64,000 nucleotides of DNA from Incurvaria masculella (Eukaryota; Arthropoda; Insecta; Lepidoptera; Incurvariidae), in assembly GCA_946894095.1 (NCBI GenBank), contig OX335650.1, positions 4,526,001-4,590,000 on the forward strand, in the 5' to 3' direction. The notes below the pieces were generated by a model, which saw only the letters and a list, made by a program, of their open reading frames with translations, searched no databases and was not told the DNA's origin. Each line of letters opens with the position of its first letter. Position 1 is the stretch's first letter. Below are positions 54,735 through 64,000 of this stretch, one piece after another. The position numbers and the translations under genes were made by a program.

Positions 54735-54957
54735 GTAAATATACTTTTTCGTACTAAGCAGGTACGTCGCTTATTCCAAGGAATGTGACATGTATGTATG
54801 TATAATCGACCGCGAAGCAAGGACACATTAATTGAAGAAAGAGCCCAGTAAAAAGAACTACTTTACGAATATACTGCAAGGCTGGACCCGAACCAGCAAA
54901 ACGTACCATTCGCGGGTATTATGTCTACCAATTTCGCCACCGGCTGTATACCCATAA
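54735..54957 (-). mobile_element. Second tRNA-like SINE family, fullest copy
   Basis: On the minus strand: box A-like TGGCGAAATTGGTAGAC (54923-54939), box B GGTTCGGGTCC (54884-54894), then CTTTTTACTGGGCTCTTTC, GCTTCGCGGTCGATTATAC, CACATTCCTTGGAATAAGCG and GTACCTGCTTAGTACGAAAA. It differs from the other tRNA-headed family in head and tail, so it is a separate SINE. About 220 bp. Confidence 0.75.
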
Positions 54958-55160
54958 TTTGGAATTCTCCTACAGTCCCTCTTTTCGTAATGAATGCCTT
55001 CTACTAACACAGTGTTTAAGATTATACCTACATACATTTATTTAACGCTTCATCTGCGTTGCGGACATTGACTTCAAAGATTGAACATTCAAACATATTG
55101 CCGTCATCACCAAAATCGTATTTGGCATCAGACGCTAGAGTCAGTCCTAGGTTGACTTAA

Positions 55161-55206
55161 GTAAATATACTTTTTCGTACTAAGCAGGTACGTCGCTTAT
55201 TCCAAC
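55161..55206 (-). repeat. Second tRNA-like SINE family, end fragment
   Basis: The 45 bp GTAAATATACTTTTTCGTAC plus TAAGCAGGTACGTCGCTTAT and TCCAA are identical to 54735-54780, so this may be a recent local duplication. Confidence 0.75.
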
Positions 55207-55221
55207 GCTTATTCCATTCGC

Positions 55222-55453
55222 ACATTCCTGTCTTTGCATAGTTTAAAACTGAATAAAAGCTCACCGCGCACCTCGAAACAAAGTCCTATAATTTTTCTTG
55301 TTATTTTCTCACTTGGTAACCTGAATCGACAAAAAAATCTATATAATTTATCGAACTGCTCGCAAAATTTCACGAGAATCGGTTGAGAGATGCGACCTGT
55401 AGAGTAGAACAGCCGGACAGACATACGAAAGCATTTCTGCCCAAGCTGAAACG
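55222..55453 (-). repeat. CGACCTGTAGAG repeat, reversed copy
   Basis: Reverse counterpart of 62283-62567: CTTTGCATAGTTTAAAACTG, AGCTCACCGCGCACC, AAAATTTCACGAGAATCGGT, ATGCGACCTGTAGAG and ATACGAAAGCATTTCTGCCC, in mirrored order. I know this as a common lepidopteran repeat but cannot name the family. Confidence 0.65.
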
Positions 55454-55629
55454 GTGACGGCGACGCTTGGTCGATTATATAAAAAAAAAATATAGACCGG
55501 CAGTTTCATGCTCACTTAGTCCAATTTTTTTAACATGTATTTAACATTTTGAATACTAATTGGTTTTTTTATTGCGAAGAGGGTGTAAGTGAAAGAATAT
55601 TTTATATTTTTTAATAACAACTAGTACTC

Positions 55630-55865
55630 ATTTTGGGATTTTAAAAAGATGAAATGTGCATTCATTGTCTAGCTATTTGATAGCTAGATATTTGAAACAT
55701 GTAACGGTAATTACCTGACGGTCATATTCTGTGTTCTAACTTCTTTACAAATTCAAAATTCTTTACATATTTATTTCTAATTTGAGAACCCAAATCACCA
55801 GAAATTTAAATCACTAAATCACCAGAAATTTCTAAGTAACGCAATCGGCTCGTATTGCGCCCTTA
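55630..55865 (+). repeat. AAGGGCGTGATA MITE, right part
   Basis: Shares with 59690-59979 the order TTTTAAAAAGATGAAA, GTCTAGCTATTTGA, GAAACATGTAACGGTAA, TCATATTCTGTGTTC, TAATTTGAGAACCCAAATCACC, AATCGGCTCGTATTGCGCCCTT. The left end is missing. Confidence 0.6.
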
Positions 55866-56654
55866 TTCCATGAAAGTTTTTACATTGACTAATAGACTAC
55901 GCACACCAATTTTTCATTGAGTTACTTAGTAAGCACTGTAGTTTGATATGATAGGCAAGGTATTTGAAAGCAAAGATTGAAATAAAAATTTGTATTTGTG
56001 GATTTAATGATCCACTCCGATAAAATAGAGATGTGCTCAAATATAGGTCCTGGAATGGCACTTGTTTTCGACTTGCATTTAACGTTAAGCAGCATCCATG
56101 CATAACTGATAGGTACTAAATATCCCTTTCATCTACATAAATGTATTTAAAAAAGACATTTGAAATGTATCTCCATTATACTCAAATTACCTTTCCACTC
56201 TCCGAAAAATAATTGAGAAATTATGATAAACGTAATGAAATCTGGAATTGGGTGTAATAAAATTGGGGCAGAGCGCTCGCTGCAACGGTGCCTGCCCATT
56301 CTCAGAATTAACGAGGGGTCAAGAGATTCTCATCCGATTTTCATTTCTGAAATTAAACATAATTAGGCCCGATCGAAAAATGAAGCGTCTGGGATTTTCC
56401 GAGCTAATGGTCAGAGCGGCCATTGTGCGGCGCGTGCGACTGGCCGGACCCCTCAATGACTATTAATTAATGGGATCCCTTTTGGGTGTCTGTCGCCCCT
56501 CCCCTTTCTGCTTGACCTCGCCTCGCAGTGAATGAACTGCCCCTGAAAGGAAATCACGAACAGTCCCCAACCGCCAACCGGCGTGTTTGCGTTCGCGCGA
56601 CACATCCGTCCAGTCTCGCCGGTAGCGCTACAGTACGCGACAGAGCTGGGCGTC
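55866..56654. other. Intergenic, nothing recognised
   Basis: At about 56043-56075 ATAGGTCCTGGAATGGCAC resembles a SINE tail scrap. The region after 56380 is GC-richer. No gene is supported. Confidence 0.35.
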
Positions 56655-56868
56655 ACTATGGTCAATCACTCTCCAGGTGAATAGTAGGTGAACAGGCAAA
56701 ACAGTGATTGATTCTGAAGATTACTTTCATTTCGTACCATGCCAACTGGTAAAGTTCAGTCGTTTGACGGTTATCATGGTACGAAATGCAACTAAACGTC
56801 AGATTGAAACACTCTCTATCCGCCCACCTGCCATTTACCCGGCGAGTTAACTTATCATGGTAACCCTC
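56655..56868. mobile_element. TTACCATGGTAA MITE
   Basis: Left CAGGTGAATAGTAGGTGAAC and AGGCAAAACAGTGATTGATT, centre GTACCATGCCAACTGGTAAA and an inverted TTATCATGGTACGAAATGC, right TTTACCCGGCGAGTTAACTT and ATCATGGTAACC. The same blocks build the copies at 22646 and 63662. The left terminus is degraded (ACTATGGTCA). Confidence 0.7.
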
Positions 56869-57184
56869 TAGGAGTGAGGGCGCGTTTTCCGCATACCTCG
56901 ATCAATCCCAGCAATAGCACGATATAATGACTCGCTTGACCTTGCCGGACTTGTATCAATTCGTTTATTATTTAATTTTGTTTATTATTACCGTTTGGTG
57001 TTTGTATTACGTGTTTTAATATGACTTGAACCATCGGCAAAACGTCAAGTAATTTACAGTAGTTATAATTTTTTAATAATATTGAAAGGGAATAAAATAT
57101 ATTAAACGTGTATTTCCTCTTGACTTCAATTTGATTACAAGTTAAATAAACTGATATTGTTAATGTACAATGTTTATGTTCATA

Positions 57185-57264
57185 TTTTTTTTTTTTTATG
57201 CGACCTGACATGGATGGCTAATACCACACAACTACCGTTATGATATTAGCCCAATACACCACAA
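57185..57264 (-). repeat. SINE 3' end fragment
   Basis: A T run, then ATGCGACCTGACATGGATGG, CTAATACCACACAACTACCG, TTATGATATTAGCCCAATAC and ACCACA: the last 75 bp of the tRNA-headed SINE tail with its poly(A). A clean 5' truncation, as usual for target-primed insertion. Confidence 0.85.
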
Positions 57265-57341
57265 TCATAATAAATAAGACAACATCAACATAAACATTTT
57301 AGGACATAACTAGACCCGCAGTTCCCGAGTTCTTTCCATCG

Positions 57342-57462
57342 TAAATTAACTCGCCGGGTGAATAAGCAAGTGATTGATTACATCTGACGATTAATTCCAT
57401 TTCTTAGCATGCTAACTGGTAAATTTCATTTCACTCGGCCTAATAACACGTTTTTTGACAAC
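57342..57462. mobile_element. TTACCATGGTAA MITE, truncated
   Basis: AAATTAACTCGCCGGGTGAA, TAAGCAAGTGATTGATTAC, GCATGCTAACTGGTAAATTT, CACTCGGCCTAATAACACG and TTTTTTGACAACG match the left half of the copy at 63662. It stops exactly where the hairpin at 57462 begins. Confidence 0.65.
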
Positions 57463-57495
57463 GCGACAGAGCAGGGTGTTCTCTGCTCTGTCGCG
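57462..57495. repeat. Perfect 13-bp hairpin
   Basis: CGCGACAGAGCAG (57462-57474) and CTGCTCTGTCGCG (57483-57495) with an 8-base loop GGTGTTCT. It marks the break point of the truncated MITE. Confidence 0.9.
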
Positions 57496-57948
57496 GTCTG
57501 TACGTCAACCGATCGGGCAAAACCTCAATAAGGACTCGGAGAGTAAACCGAACAATTTGTGCGTTATAAACATCATGCATGGTCGGCGGCCTGATGTGGG
57601 TGAACTTATTGCCGGGCAGCGGTTTATTCGGAGTGTTCCCGCGAACCCTTTTAAGTGTCGAGTAATTCGGAACACCTTGTCTGGCGCAATTTGAATTTAT
57701 CACGACGCACGCGAAAAGGGTCCGCCGATATTTATCGCGGTGCCGCCGCGGGGCGGCCGACGCCGACGTGGAAAATTTGCGAACACAGTTTCCAATCAAC
57801 CGAACATTGGAGGCATGTGAAATTTTAACGGGCAAAATAAATATTCCGTCAATGCGTCAGGCGGGTGGAGCGCGTAAATTAGAAATAAATATATGATAAA
57901 TGCTAATAGTGAAATACAAGTTTGACATCCTCAATAAATTTACCCACA
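57496..57948. other. Intergenic, moderately GC-rich
   Basis: Two opposed frames of 79 and 131 codons overlap here with no domain on either; the GC-rich 57725-57775 patch (GGTGCCGCCGCGGGGCGGCC) explains their openness. No gene is called. Confidence 0.4.
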
Positions 57949-58072
57949 GTGGAATCCGAACCAAGGTCTCAGCGGTCGAACGGTCACCCATCCTGAATCT
58001 TACCATCGCCACGGTTGTTTAATATCGAGCGCACGCCATAGCGGTCGCATCCCTGGGATATCGGGGTTGACA
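57949..58072 (-). repeat. 5S-like SINE head, diverged
   Basis: The plus strand shows CAGTGGAATCCGAACCAAGG, GCGGTCGAACGGTCACCCAT plus CCTGAATC: the reversed GGTTCGGATTCC, GATGGGTGACCGTTCGACCG parts. The first part of the head is heavily mutated and the tail is absent. Confidence 0.65.
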
Positions 58073-58244
58073 AATAAATTTAAGAGCCTACATTTTGAAA
58101 TGGAAACGCCCATTATTTACCTACAAATTACGCGCAGCTAGTCTCGAGAGAAACCTGTTTTCTGCATCAAGACATGTCCTATTTAAATAAAATGTTGAAT
58201 AACTGGGTTAAAAACGACTTTATTGTGTATACTTATTAATTCTG

Positions 58245-58652
58245 AGCGGCTCGTAGCCTAGTGGCGCGGGGACTGGCCTAGCGTACCAGAGGCCTGGGTT
58301 CAATACCGACATGCACCACTGTCTTTCTCTTTCCGAGTACGATAGTGCATTTCGTCACGAATGCGAGCTGCTCCATGGTTCGGAATATATATAAAACTGT
58401 AGGTCCCCTTCCCCTACTTGGTGGTAGGGTTTAAGCCCGCCCGGGTTGGTACCATCGCATTAGGATGAAAAGATGGTCGAAGCGGCAATGAAAAATTGTC
58501 CGTGTTTTCCATCCAGTTCAATGTAGCCATGCTCATAAAGGGAAGGTCCTGGCATGGCACCTAATTCCTTCGGGAATGTGGTGTATTGGGCTAATATCAT
58601 AACAGTAGTTGTGTGGTATTAGCCATCCATGTCTAGTCGCATAAAAAAAAAA
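58245..58652 (+). mobile_element. tRNA-headed SINE, best full-length copy
   Basis: GCGGCTCGTAGCCTAGTGG with box A TAGCCTAGTGG at 58254-58264, box B GGTTCAATACC at 58297-58307, CACCACTGTCTTTCTCTTT, ATTTCGTCACGAATGCGAG, ATGGTTCGGAATATAT, then the full tail with AAGGTCCTGGCATGGCACC and CTTCGGGAATGTGG. Ends GTCTAGTCGCAT and ten A residues. At 408 bp it is the best example here of the tRNA-headed family. Confidence 0.93.
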
Positions 58653-59344
58653 TCGAAACGTTTATAATTAAACATTTAATATTCCAGCAAATAAAAGACT
58701 TTGATAAAATTTAAAAAAAAAACCTAGACGACTGAGAACTGATTAGATGATACTGTTGACATAATGTAGACCAAATATCAATAGAAATGGAGTAGGAAAT
58801 ACCATTTCCTTTTTGTATGGGACACGAAAAATATACCCTCTTAAGCGACATGTACGGGATTAAATCAGTGGGCATCGCAAATTTTTTTAAATATAACAAT
58901 TTCGATGTGATAGACTTCCTCAGGCATTCATTAAAATGACAAAGCCGCCTCAAGCCCTCCAAAATATGAGGAGCGTCACAAAACTCAATGCTCGAGTCAT
59001 TTCCCCGCTAATATTTTCGCTAAATTGAATTGTACTTCCGTCTTCATCCCTCAATCTCGGCGCCATTGTGCCGAGCTCCACTTAATGCCGGACGCAGCCT
59101 CTGGTCCAGACCCCCAGAGCAGAAGACAAAGCTAGAAGTGCGATAAAGAGCGACCTTTGTTAGCAAAGTTTCGGCATGCTGGCTGTGGGCAGGGCATGGA
59201 ATGTACGATTGCTCAAGGTCAGGCTTTGGAAAGTGCCACTTCGGTGCGGTACAAACGACTAACCATGGCACTTTGTCATGAACTGTTGCATACGGCATGG
59301 ATTGTAAATGTTGTGTATTCATATGAATTTAGTTTTTTACCTAT
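58653..59344. other. Intergenic, nothing recognised
   Basis: Frames at 58711-58962 and 59044-59322 have no domain. No recurring repeat was found. Confidence 0.4.
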
Positions 59345-59530
59345 AAATCAATTGACAAACACTTGTAAACTTAGACTAAGTGGACGTTGAAAAAAAAAAA
59401 CAGCGGAGTTTCTTTCCAGTTCTTCTTCGCTGTGTTTTGTTTTGCTGAACTGGCCAATGGTAAAACATGACAAATCCGAGTGCAGTGTACTGTCTATGGA
59501 TGATGAATAAACAATACAATACAACAATAC
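59345..59530 (-). repeat. GAAGAACTGGCAAGAAACTC repeat, copy 2
   Basis: Reverse counterpart of 45620-45815: TTGACAAACACTTG, GCGGAGTTTCTTTCCAGTTC plus TTCTTCGC, AACTGGCCAATGGTAAA, GCAGTGTACTGTC and GATGAATAAACAATACAATAC. Confidence 0.65.
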
Positions 59531-59612
59531 AATACTTAATCTGTTATCTGTTCCGAGTCTGGAACCCATTCCGAGAGGCGGGGGTGCGGGTTTCCACCTC
59601 CGCAAATATGTT

Positions 59613-59979
59613 TAAGGGCCTGATAGCACTTGATTGCAATCAGTTCCATAATAACGTAAGTGAATCCATATTTTATAATAAAAAAAAACTATTAATTTTG
59701 GAATTTCAAAAAGATAAAAGATGCAACGATGGTCTAGCTATATTTGAAACCAATAACGGTAAATATCTTACGCTCATATTCTGTATTCAAACTTGTTTAT
59801 GATAGTTAACGAATATTTGCCTAATTTGAGAACTCAAAGCACCAGAACCTTCCAGTTCTATCTTTTAATTATAGCTATACCATCAATCTACATATTTGCT
59901 TTTTGATTATCGAAATTTGAATGTTATTTTACTTACGCCATTATAAAACTGAACGAAATCGGCTTTTATCACGCCCTTT
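59613..59979. mobile_element. MITE with TAAAGGGCGTGATA ends
   Basis: Left end TTAAGGGCCTGATAGCACTT, right end whose reverse complement reads CTAAAGGGCGTGATAAAAGC. The body is shared with 55630-55865 and the left end with 34221. About 367 bp, AT-rich and non-coding. The superfamily is not determinable. Confidence 0.6.
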
Positions 59980-60127
59980 AGTAAGAAGAGTACTTAACCA
60001 ATACCACGAAAGGAACGCGTCGCGTCTGCAAGTTTTTGTTTTGAAAAAATATCCTGGGTCCAAGCCTCAGAATATAAAAAACAGTGACACAAACGACATA
60101 ACATCCTCAATTATAGCTTGTTTACTG

Positions 60128-61370
60128 TTTTTTTTTTATGTAAAGCGCGGCATATGGCGTACGCCAGGACCTCTTAAGGTGCTCGACGACGCCCATGAGC
60201 TTTCGAACTTTCGGGGCTGCGAAAACCATGCCGGCCGGCCAGGTGCTTCTTCACACCATGTTTGAAGGATCCCAGGTTGTACTTAGGGGGAAATAACTCA
60301 GCAGGGTAACCTAGAGGATCGGTTGGTTCTGATTTTTGGAATGTCGACAGTGAATGGGTGCATTTCCTGCCTGTTCCGTGTTGTGCGATGGTAGAACGAG
60401 GACAGGAGGACGGAGGGACAGCGTTATGCAGCTCCGATGAACATTCTCCGTAGTAAAGACGGTAGAACACAGAGAGAAACCCAATATCCCTTTCTCTAAA
60501 TTCAAAGACACCTTGGGATCGTCGACGAGACGCACGGCCCGACGCTGTATCGAGTCCAGGGAGCCAAGCAAGTGATGAGCTGAGCCGTCCCACAAATGCG
60601 AGCAATACTCCACGCAAGACCTAATCTGCGCCTAATAAAGGAGCAGTTTTTGGTCAGGCGTGAAATACTGACGCACCCTGTTAAGAACCCCCAGCTTTTT
60701 CGAGGCGAGCTTGGCTTTATCCTCGATATGGCGTCCGAAATTATGGTTATACGTCAGGTCGACCCCAAGTATCCCTATATGCTCGTCAATACGTAGAGTT
60801 GCTCCCTGGAAGGTCGGAGCCACACTGAACGGAGTACGCTTCGCGCTGAACACGCACGCCTTTGTCTTGCTCACGTTATACTCGACAAGGTTCTGGAGAC
60901 CCCATTCGGAAACTTTTTCCAGGGTCTCTTCGAGTCTAACAACGAGGCGCCGCCTATTCTCCTCCACTTCAGCCCGGCTTACGGTCTGGTGACTGGTGTA
61001 CCTGGCTAGCACTGTGCTGTCGTCTGAGTAGTTTTTAATGTCGCCCAAATTAAGCAGATCATTAATTTGTACCAGAAAGAGGGTTGGGGACAGCACAGAG
61101 CCCTGCGGCACGCCGGCATTCACAGACCTGGCTTCGGAGCAGCATCCGTCAACCAAGACTTTTATGCTGCGGCCATGCAGGTAGTCGGCGATCCAGTCAC
61201 ACAGCTCGGGTGGCAGGCCCACAGGAGGGCAGCTTGGAAAGCAGTGACTTGTGCCAGACCCGGTGCGAATGCTTTCGCGATATCCAGGCCGATAGCCATA
61301 CCTTCGCCACGATTTTCGTACTGTTCTGTGGTCCAAATATAGTAACAATATATGTCTTATAAAACAAAGT
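60128..61370 (-). pseudogene. Jockey/CR1-like LINE reverse transcriptase relic
   Basis: Minus-strand translation shows reverse transcriptase blocks across several frames: GLDIAKAF (motif A), GLPPELCDWIADYLHGRSIK, NAGVPQGSVLSPTLFLVQIN (motif B), NYSDDST (motif C with the DD pair; usually YADD), ILGVDL and ASKKLGVLNRVRQYFTP. A frame change follows to VEYCSHLWDGSA, then another to FPPKYNLGSFKHGVKKH at the end. The frame shifts at least three times, so it is dead. It is 5'-truncated before motif A (endonuclease lost) and ends in a poly(A), seen as the T run at 60128-60137. Relatives in this window are at 6100, 31812 and 43008. Confidence 0.9.
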
Positions 61371-62091
61371 GCAGACACATTTTAGTGAATAACTGATTTC
61401 TAATCTACGTCTGCATAAATGTATTTATTTATTTATTTATTTAATAAGGTAAACCAACAGCGTATATACAAATAAATTTAGAAAAAGCTTATGTCTATGA
61501 GTAACGCCAATAACAGGTTTACACGAAGTATCCATGAGCGTGTTTGAGATAGTATCTAAATAAAAAAATACTGTGATCTTAAATCCTAAATTGTATGATA
61601 TATAAACTATACTATGCTACGTTACGGCACGTTACGTTTTCACCCTCGATACGTCGTTGCGCGATGTCACGGTTTTCGATAATCGAGGTTAAGCTACACC
61701 GGGCGCGGGCAGAATGCAATCATCGCTTGATTTTTGCCCTAATCACCGATTACTCGTTTCGTTACAGTTCATGTGATGTTATAAAGAAAATATTAAACAA
61801 CGTTTAACATGCATGTTCATCCAATGAACACATTCCAGAGCTTTGTAGGAAACGAGAAGCAACTGAAGTGGAATGTTGGATTAAAGAGAACGGAAGACGT
61901 TGCGTTGAATGTAATATATTCATTATTCTGTGCAGTCGTGCGGACCAGCGCGCAGGATACAAAGGCCTGACTGTGGTTGGTCAGCATGTATAGCCGATGG
62001 AAAAACAAAGCTAATACTCGTATTCATATTTTTAATAATACACAAGATTAGCGCCGCACTCTGGACTAAGAAAACTTTGAGAAAGCATACT
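61371..62091. other. Intergenic; (TTTA)n repeat
   Basis: TTTA is repeated about five times at 61424-61446. Otherwise nothing recognisable. Confidence 0.45.
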
Positions 62092-62168
62092 CCTGGTTCC
62101 CATGCCGTTTTGGACTGATATCATGACAGTAGGTGTAGTATTAACCATCCATGGCCAGCAACATAAAA
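62092..62168 (+). repeat. SINE 3' end fragment
   Basis: TCCTGGTTCCCATGCCGTTT, TGGACTGATATCATGACAGT, AGGTGTAGTATTAACCATCC and ATGGCCAGCAACATAAA: the last 75 bp of a 5S-type tail (ATGACAG form). Confidence 0.75.
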
Positions 62169-62282
62169 CGATGCATTCCTTTTACTGATCGATTAGAAAA
62201 CTCTAACAAATAAATGAGCTATGAACTATTAACTGTACTATCAACTATAAACTAGTGAAGCACGAAGCGCTAGCTAGTGTCC

Positions 62283-62567
62283 GTTACAGTTTGGACAAAA
62301 ATGCTTTCGTATATGTGTCCGGCATCCGGCTGTTCCCCTGTCCAGCTGTTTCCTCTACAGGTCGAATTTCACAACCGATTCTCGTAGAATTTTGTGAGCA
62401 GATTCAATAACAATAAGAATTTTTTTTTCGAGTCAGTCGCAAACATTTTGCTAACGAGACCTTCAGCGATAAAAATACAAAAAAATATATATGATTCTTA
62501 TTATATTTTGTCTTAAGGTGTGCGGTGAGCATTAATTCAGTTTTAAGCCATGCACAGACTCGCGATG
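62283..62567 (+). repeat. CGACCTGTAGAG repeat, plus copy
   Basis: GTTACAGTTTGGACAAAAAT, GCTTTCGTATATGTGTCCGG, CTCTACAGGTCGAATTTC, ACAACCGATTCTCGTAGAAT, GGTGTGCGGTGAGC and TTCAGTTTTAAGCCATGCA, the mirror of 55222-55453. Non-coding. Confidence 0.65.
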
Positions 62568-62599
62568 TCTACAGATCAGGGAGCCACTAGTTGCGTAAT

Positions 62600-62660
62600 T
62601 TTCAAAGCCTCTCTGACCACCATTCATTCAATACGATAGTACAACTAAGCAAGCAAGGGA
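62600..62660 (-). repeat. SINE tail scrap
   Basis: CCTCTCTGACCACCATTCAT plus TCAATACGATAGTACAAC resembles the reversed GTACCATCGCATTGAATGAACGATGGTC part of the tail. Confidence 0.5.
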
Positions 62661-63661
62661 ACGTACGTGAAATCCATGCCGCGAACGAAATATCCCTTAG
62701 TCTACTATTACGACATTCACTGCAACACATTCAGTGGATCACTTGTATATTTTTAAGCGCCGAAACCCACGCAGTACGGATATTAGTAGAAATTGGATTT
62801 TTTCACAATATGAGCGGCCACGCGGAGTGATCAATATTCTCCCTACCGTCCACTCAACTCCTAGTCAATAGTTCAGAACCCACGCCAGGCCAACCGCCGC
62901 CGCCCCGCTGAATGCCTGACCGGATACCGCCCCGTGTATCGAAGGCTATAAAAGAAAATAGAAAAAGCCAATATAATGAAAACTAGATTATTTTCTCTGA
63001 GGGGAAAGATAATAAAAGATTTTATGTGTTTCCTTTAAGTTTAGGGTCCCGGAGATTTATGATAAATGCTAGCGGGTAGGTCGTGCCACCGGCGCTACCT
63101 CAACCGAAACCGCCATGCATGTCGTACAACCCCCTCTCTTCCATTCCTCTTTCCTTTATTCGTTTGGCTCGTCCATCATAACCTGTATCCGTTCTGGCAC
63201 AAGAGGGTACAGGTCACAGAATATTATTTTCCCTAAACAATTTATTGTAAGAATAATTTGGGATTTTATATTCTCTGATAGACCGTCATATTATTAAGTT
63301 TTGCAGCGTGTTTGATCTTGTAGGTTTCTTTATAGTATCTTTTACTATATACTTAGCGAAAGAAATAACGATTACTCTGATAATTTGACCACGTTTCTAT
63401 CTGGTTTAAATCAGCTGCAGCGACATTTACCTAACCTACGTACGTACATATTTTTATAAAAACTTTTTCTTATTTTTGTACATACTTATCTTATACAACC
63501 GGATAAGCTGTTTCCCTTATGCATTTATCATATTAATTCTGTAGGCAGAAATAATATTAATAACAATGATTGTTGTTTTTGTGTTTGTTGTAGAGACAGC
63601 ACCATAACCAGTCTTATTTTACCAGGAATTTATGTCTTAAAACGGATACAGTGAATATACA
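62661..63661. other. Intergenic, nothing recognised
   Basis: A GC-richer patch at 62880-62935 (CAACCGCCGCCGCCCCGCTG). No recurring repeat or credible coding frame. Confidence 0.4.
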
Positions 63662-63960
63662 GGGGGGTTGCCAAATTAAATTAATACGCTGGGTGAATAA
63701 GCAGGTGAACAGGCAGCAGTGATTAGATTTGTTTAGTTGCATTTCATAACATGCCAACAAGTAAATGGGCTCGAAACGTCGGATAATGTCTCTTCCTGCC
63801 GCGTGAAAAGCCGTAACATTTTTCAAACAAGTAAATTTCAGTTCGGCCGAATAAGACGTCGTTCGAAAGTTGACATGGTGGAAAGAAACGTCAGATTTTA
63901 TTATTATTCTGCCTGTTCACCTATTGTTAACTTGGCGAGTTTTTTACCATGGTAACTCCC
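63662..63960. mobile_element. TTACCATGGTAA MITE, longest copy
   Basis: Left end GGGGGGTTGCCAAATTAAAT with GCTGGGTGAATAAGCAGGTG and AACAGGC; right end GCCTGTTCACC, TTAACTTGGCGAGTTTTTTA and CCATGGTAACTCCC. The halves are inverted relative to each other (GTGAACAGGC against GCCTGTTCAC). Unlike the 206-bp copy at 22646 it contains an extra TCTTCCTGCCGCGTGAAAAG segment in the middle. Confidence 0.75.
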
Positions 63961-63963
63961 GAT

Positions 63964-64000
63964 GTCATAGATGGCTGATACCATAACTAGGTTGGATGGA
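63964..64000 (-). repeat. SINE tail scrap at the window edge
   Basis: TGTCATAGATGGCTGATACC plus ATAACTAGGTTGGATGGA resembles the reversed end of the tail (GACATGGATGGCTAATACC) joined to AACTGGATGGA after a deletion. It may continue beyond the window. Confidence 0.45.

Noticed and set aside
54880..54960. A leucine-type tRNA gene on the minus strand
   Set aside because: The D-arm-like TGGCGAAATTGGTAGAC is convincing, but the sequence continues into a tail shared with 28778 and 7960, so it is a SINE head.
57440..57835. A 131-residue minus-strand protein
   Set aside because: The frame crosses the truncated MITE border and hairpin and reads through a GC-rich patch; no domain is recognisable.

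Overview
The window looks like non-coding, repeat-dense chromosomal DNA from an insect, most likely a moth or butterfly (Lepidoptera). The evidence is high AT content, the GGTTCCGTACC...CTTGGCCGGTTTTTT repeat with its internal (GTCC)n run, SINEs with 5S rRNA-like and tRNA-like heads, a mariner transposon, 3' ends of RTE and Jockey/CR1-like LINEs of types I know from Lepidoptera, and many short terminal-inverted-repeat elements (MITEs). Species is not determined. I found no host protein-coding exon, no genuine tRNA or 5S rRNA gene and no CRISPR array. Nearly all open frames of 60-130 codons are chance frames or lie on repeats.

Layout. 1-13.1 kb: scattered repeats (GGTTCCGTACC copies, a GGGCCG MITE, SINEs, 3' ends of two LINE families), a GC-rich block at 8.7-9.0 kb and a degenerate ACGTATAAT tandem array at 9.9 kb. 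13.1-17.5 kb: a mariner transposon whose transposase gene is cut by a 3.1-kb unclassified insertion; removing the insertion and one CCACT duplicate restores the reading frame. 17.5-25 kb: SINE pieces, a CRE-containing GC-rich block and a 299-bp tandem duplication. 25-31 kb: a dense zone of RTE-tailed repeats, SINEs and nested MITEs. 31-38 kb: a dead LINE piece, a diverged tandem duplication, a TTAA-flanked MITE with very long inverted repeats and a near-perfect 44-bp hairpin at 38.4 kb. 38-50 kb: a GC-rich block, an almost complete 5S-headed SINE, two opposed LINE fragments that meet in a 47-bp inverted repeat, another large hairpin and a 1.27-kb RTE-tailed element. 50-64 kb: more GGTTCCGTACC copies, one of them split by a 5S-headed SINE, an intact-looking tRNA-headed SINE at 58.2 kb, a 1.2-kb LINE reverse transcriptase relic at 60.1-61.4 kb and a MITE at the right edge.

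The elements form a parasite community rather than a gene pathway. The LINEs and the mariner encoded enzymes; the SINEs and MITEs are non-autonomous. The most notable point is that one SINE tail of roughly 270 bp is carried by two unrelated RNA polymerase III heads, one 5S rRNA-like and one tRNA-like. Copy boundaries were drawn by eye from alignments between copies in this window and are approximate to about 5-20 bases unless a duplication or inverted repeat fixes them.
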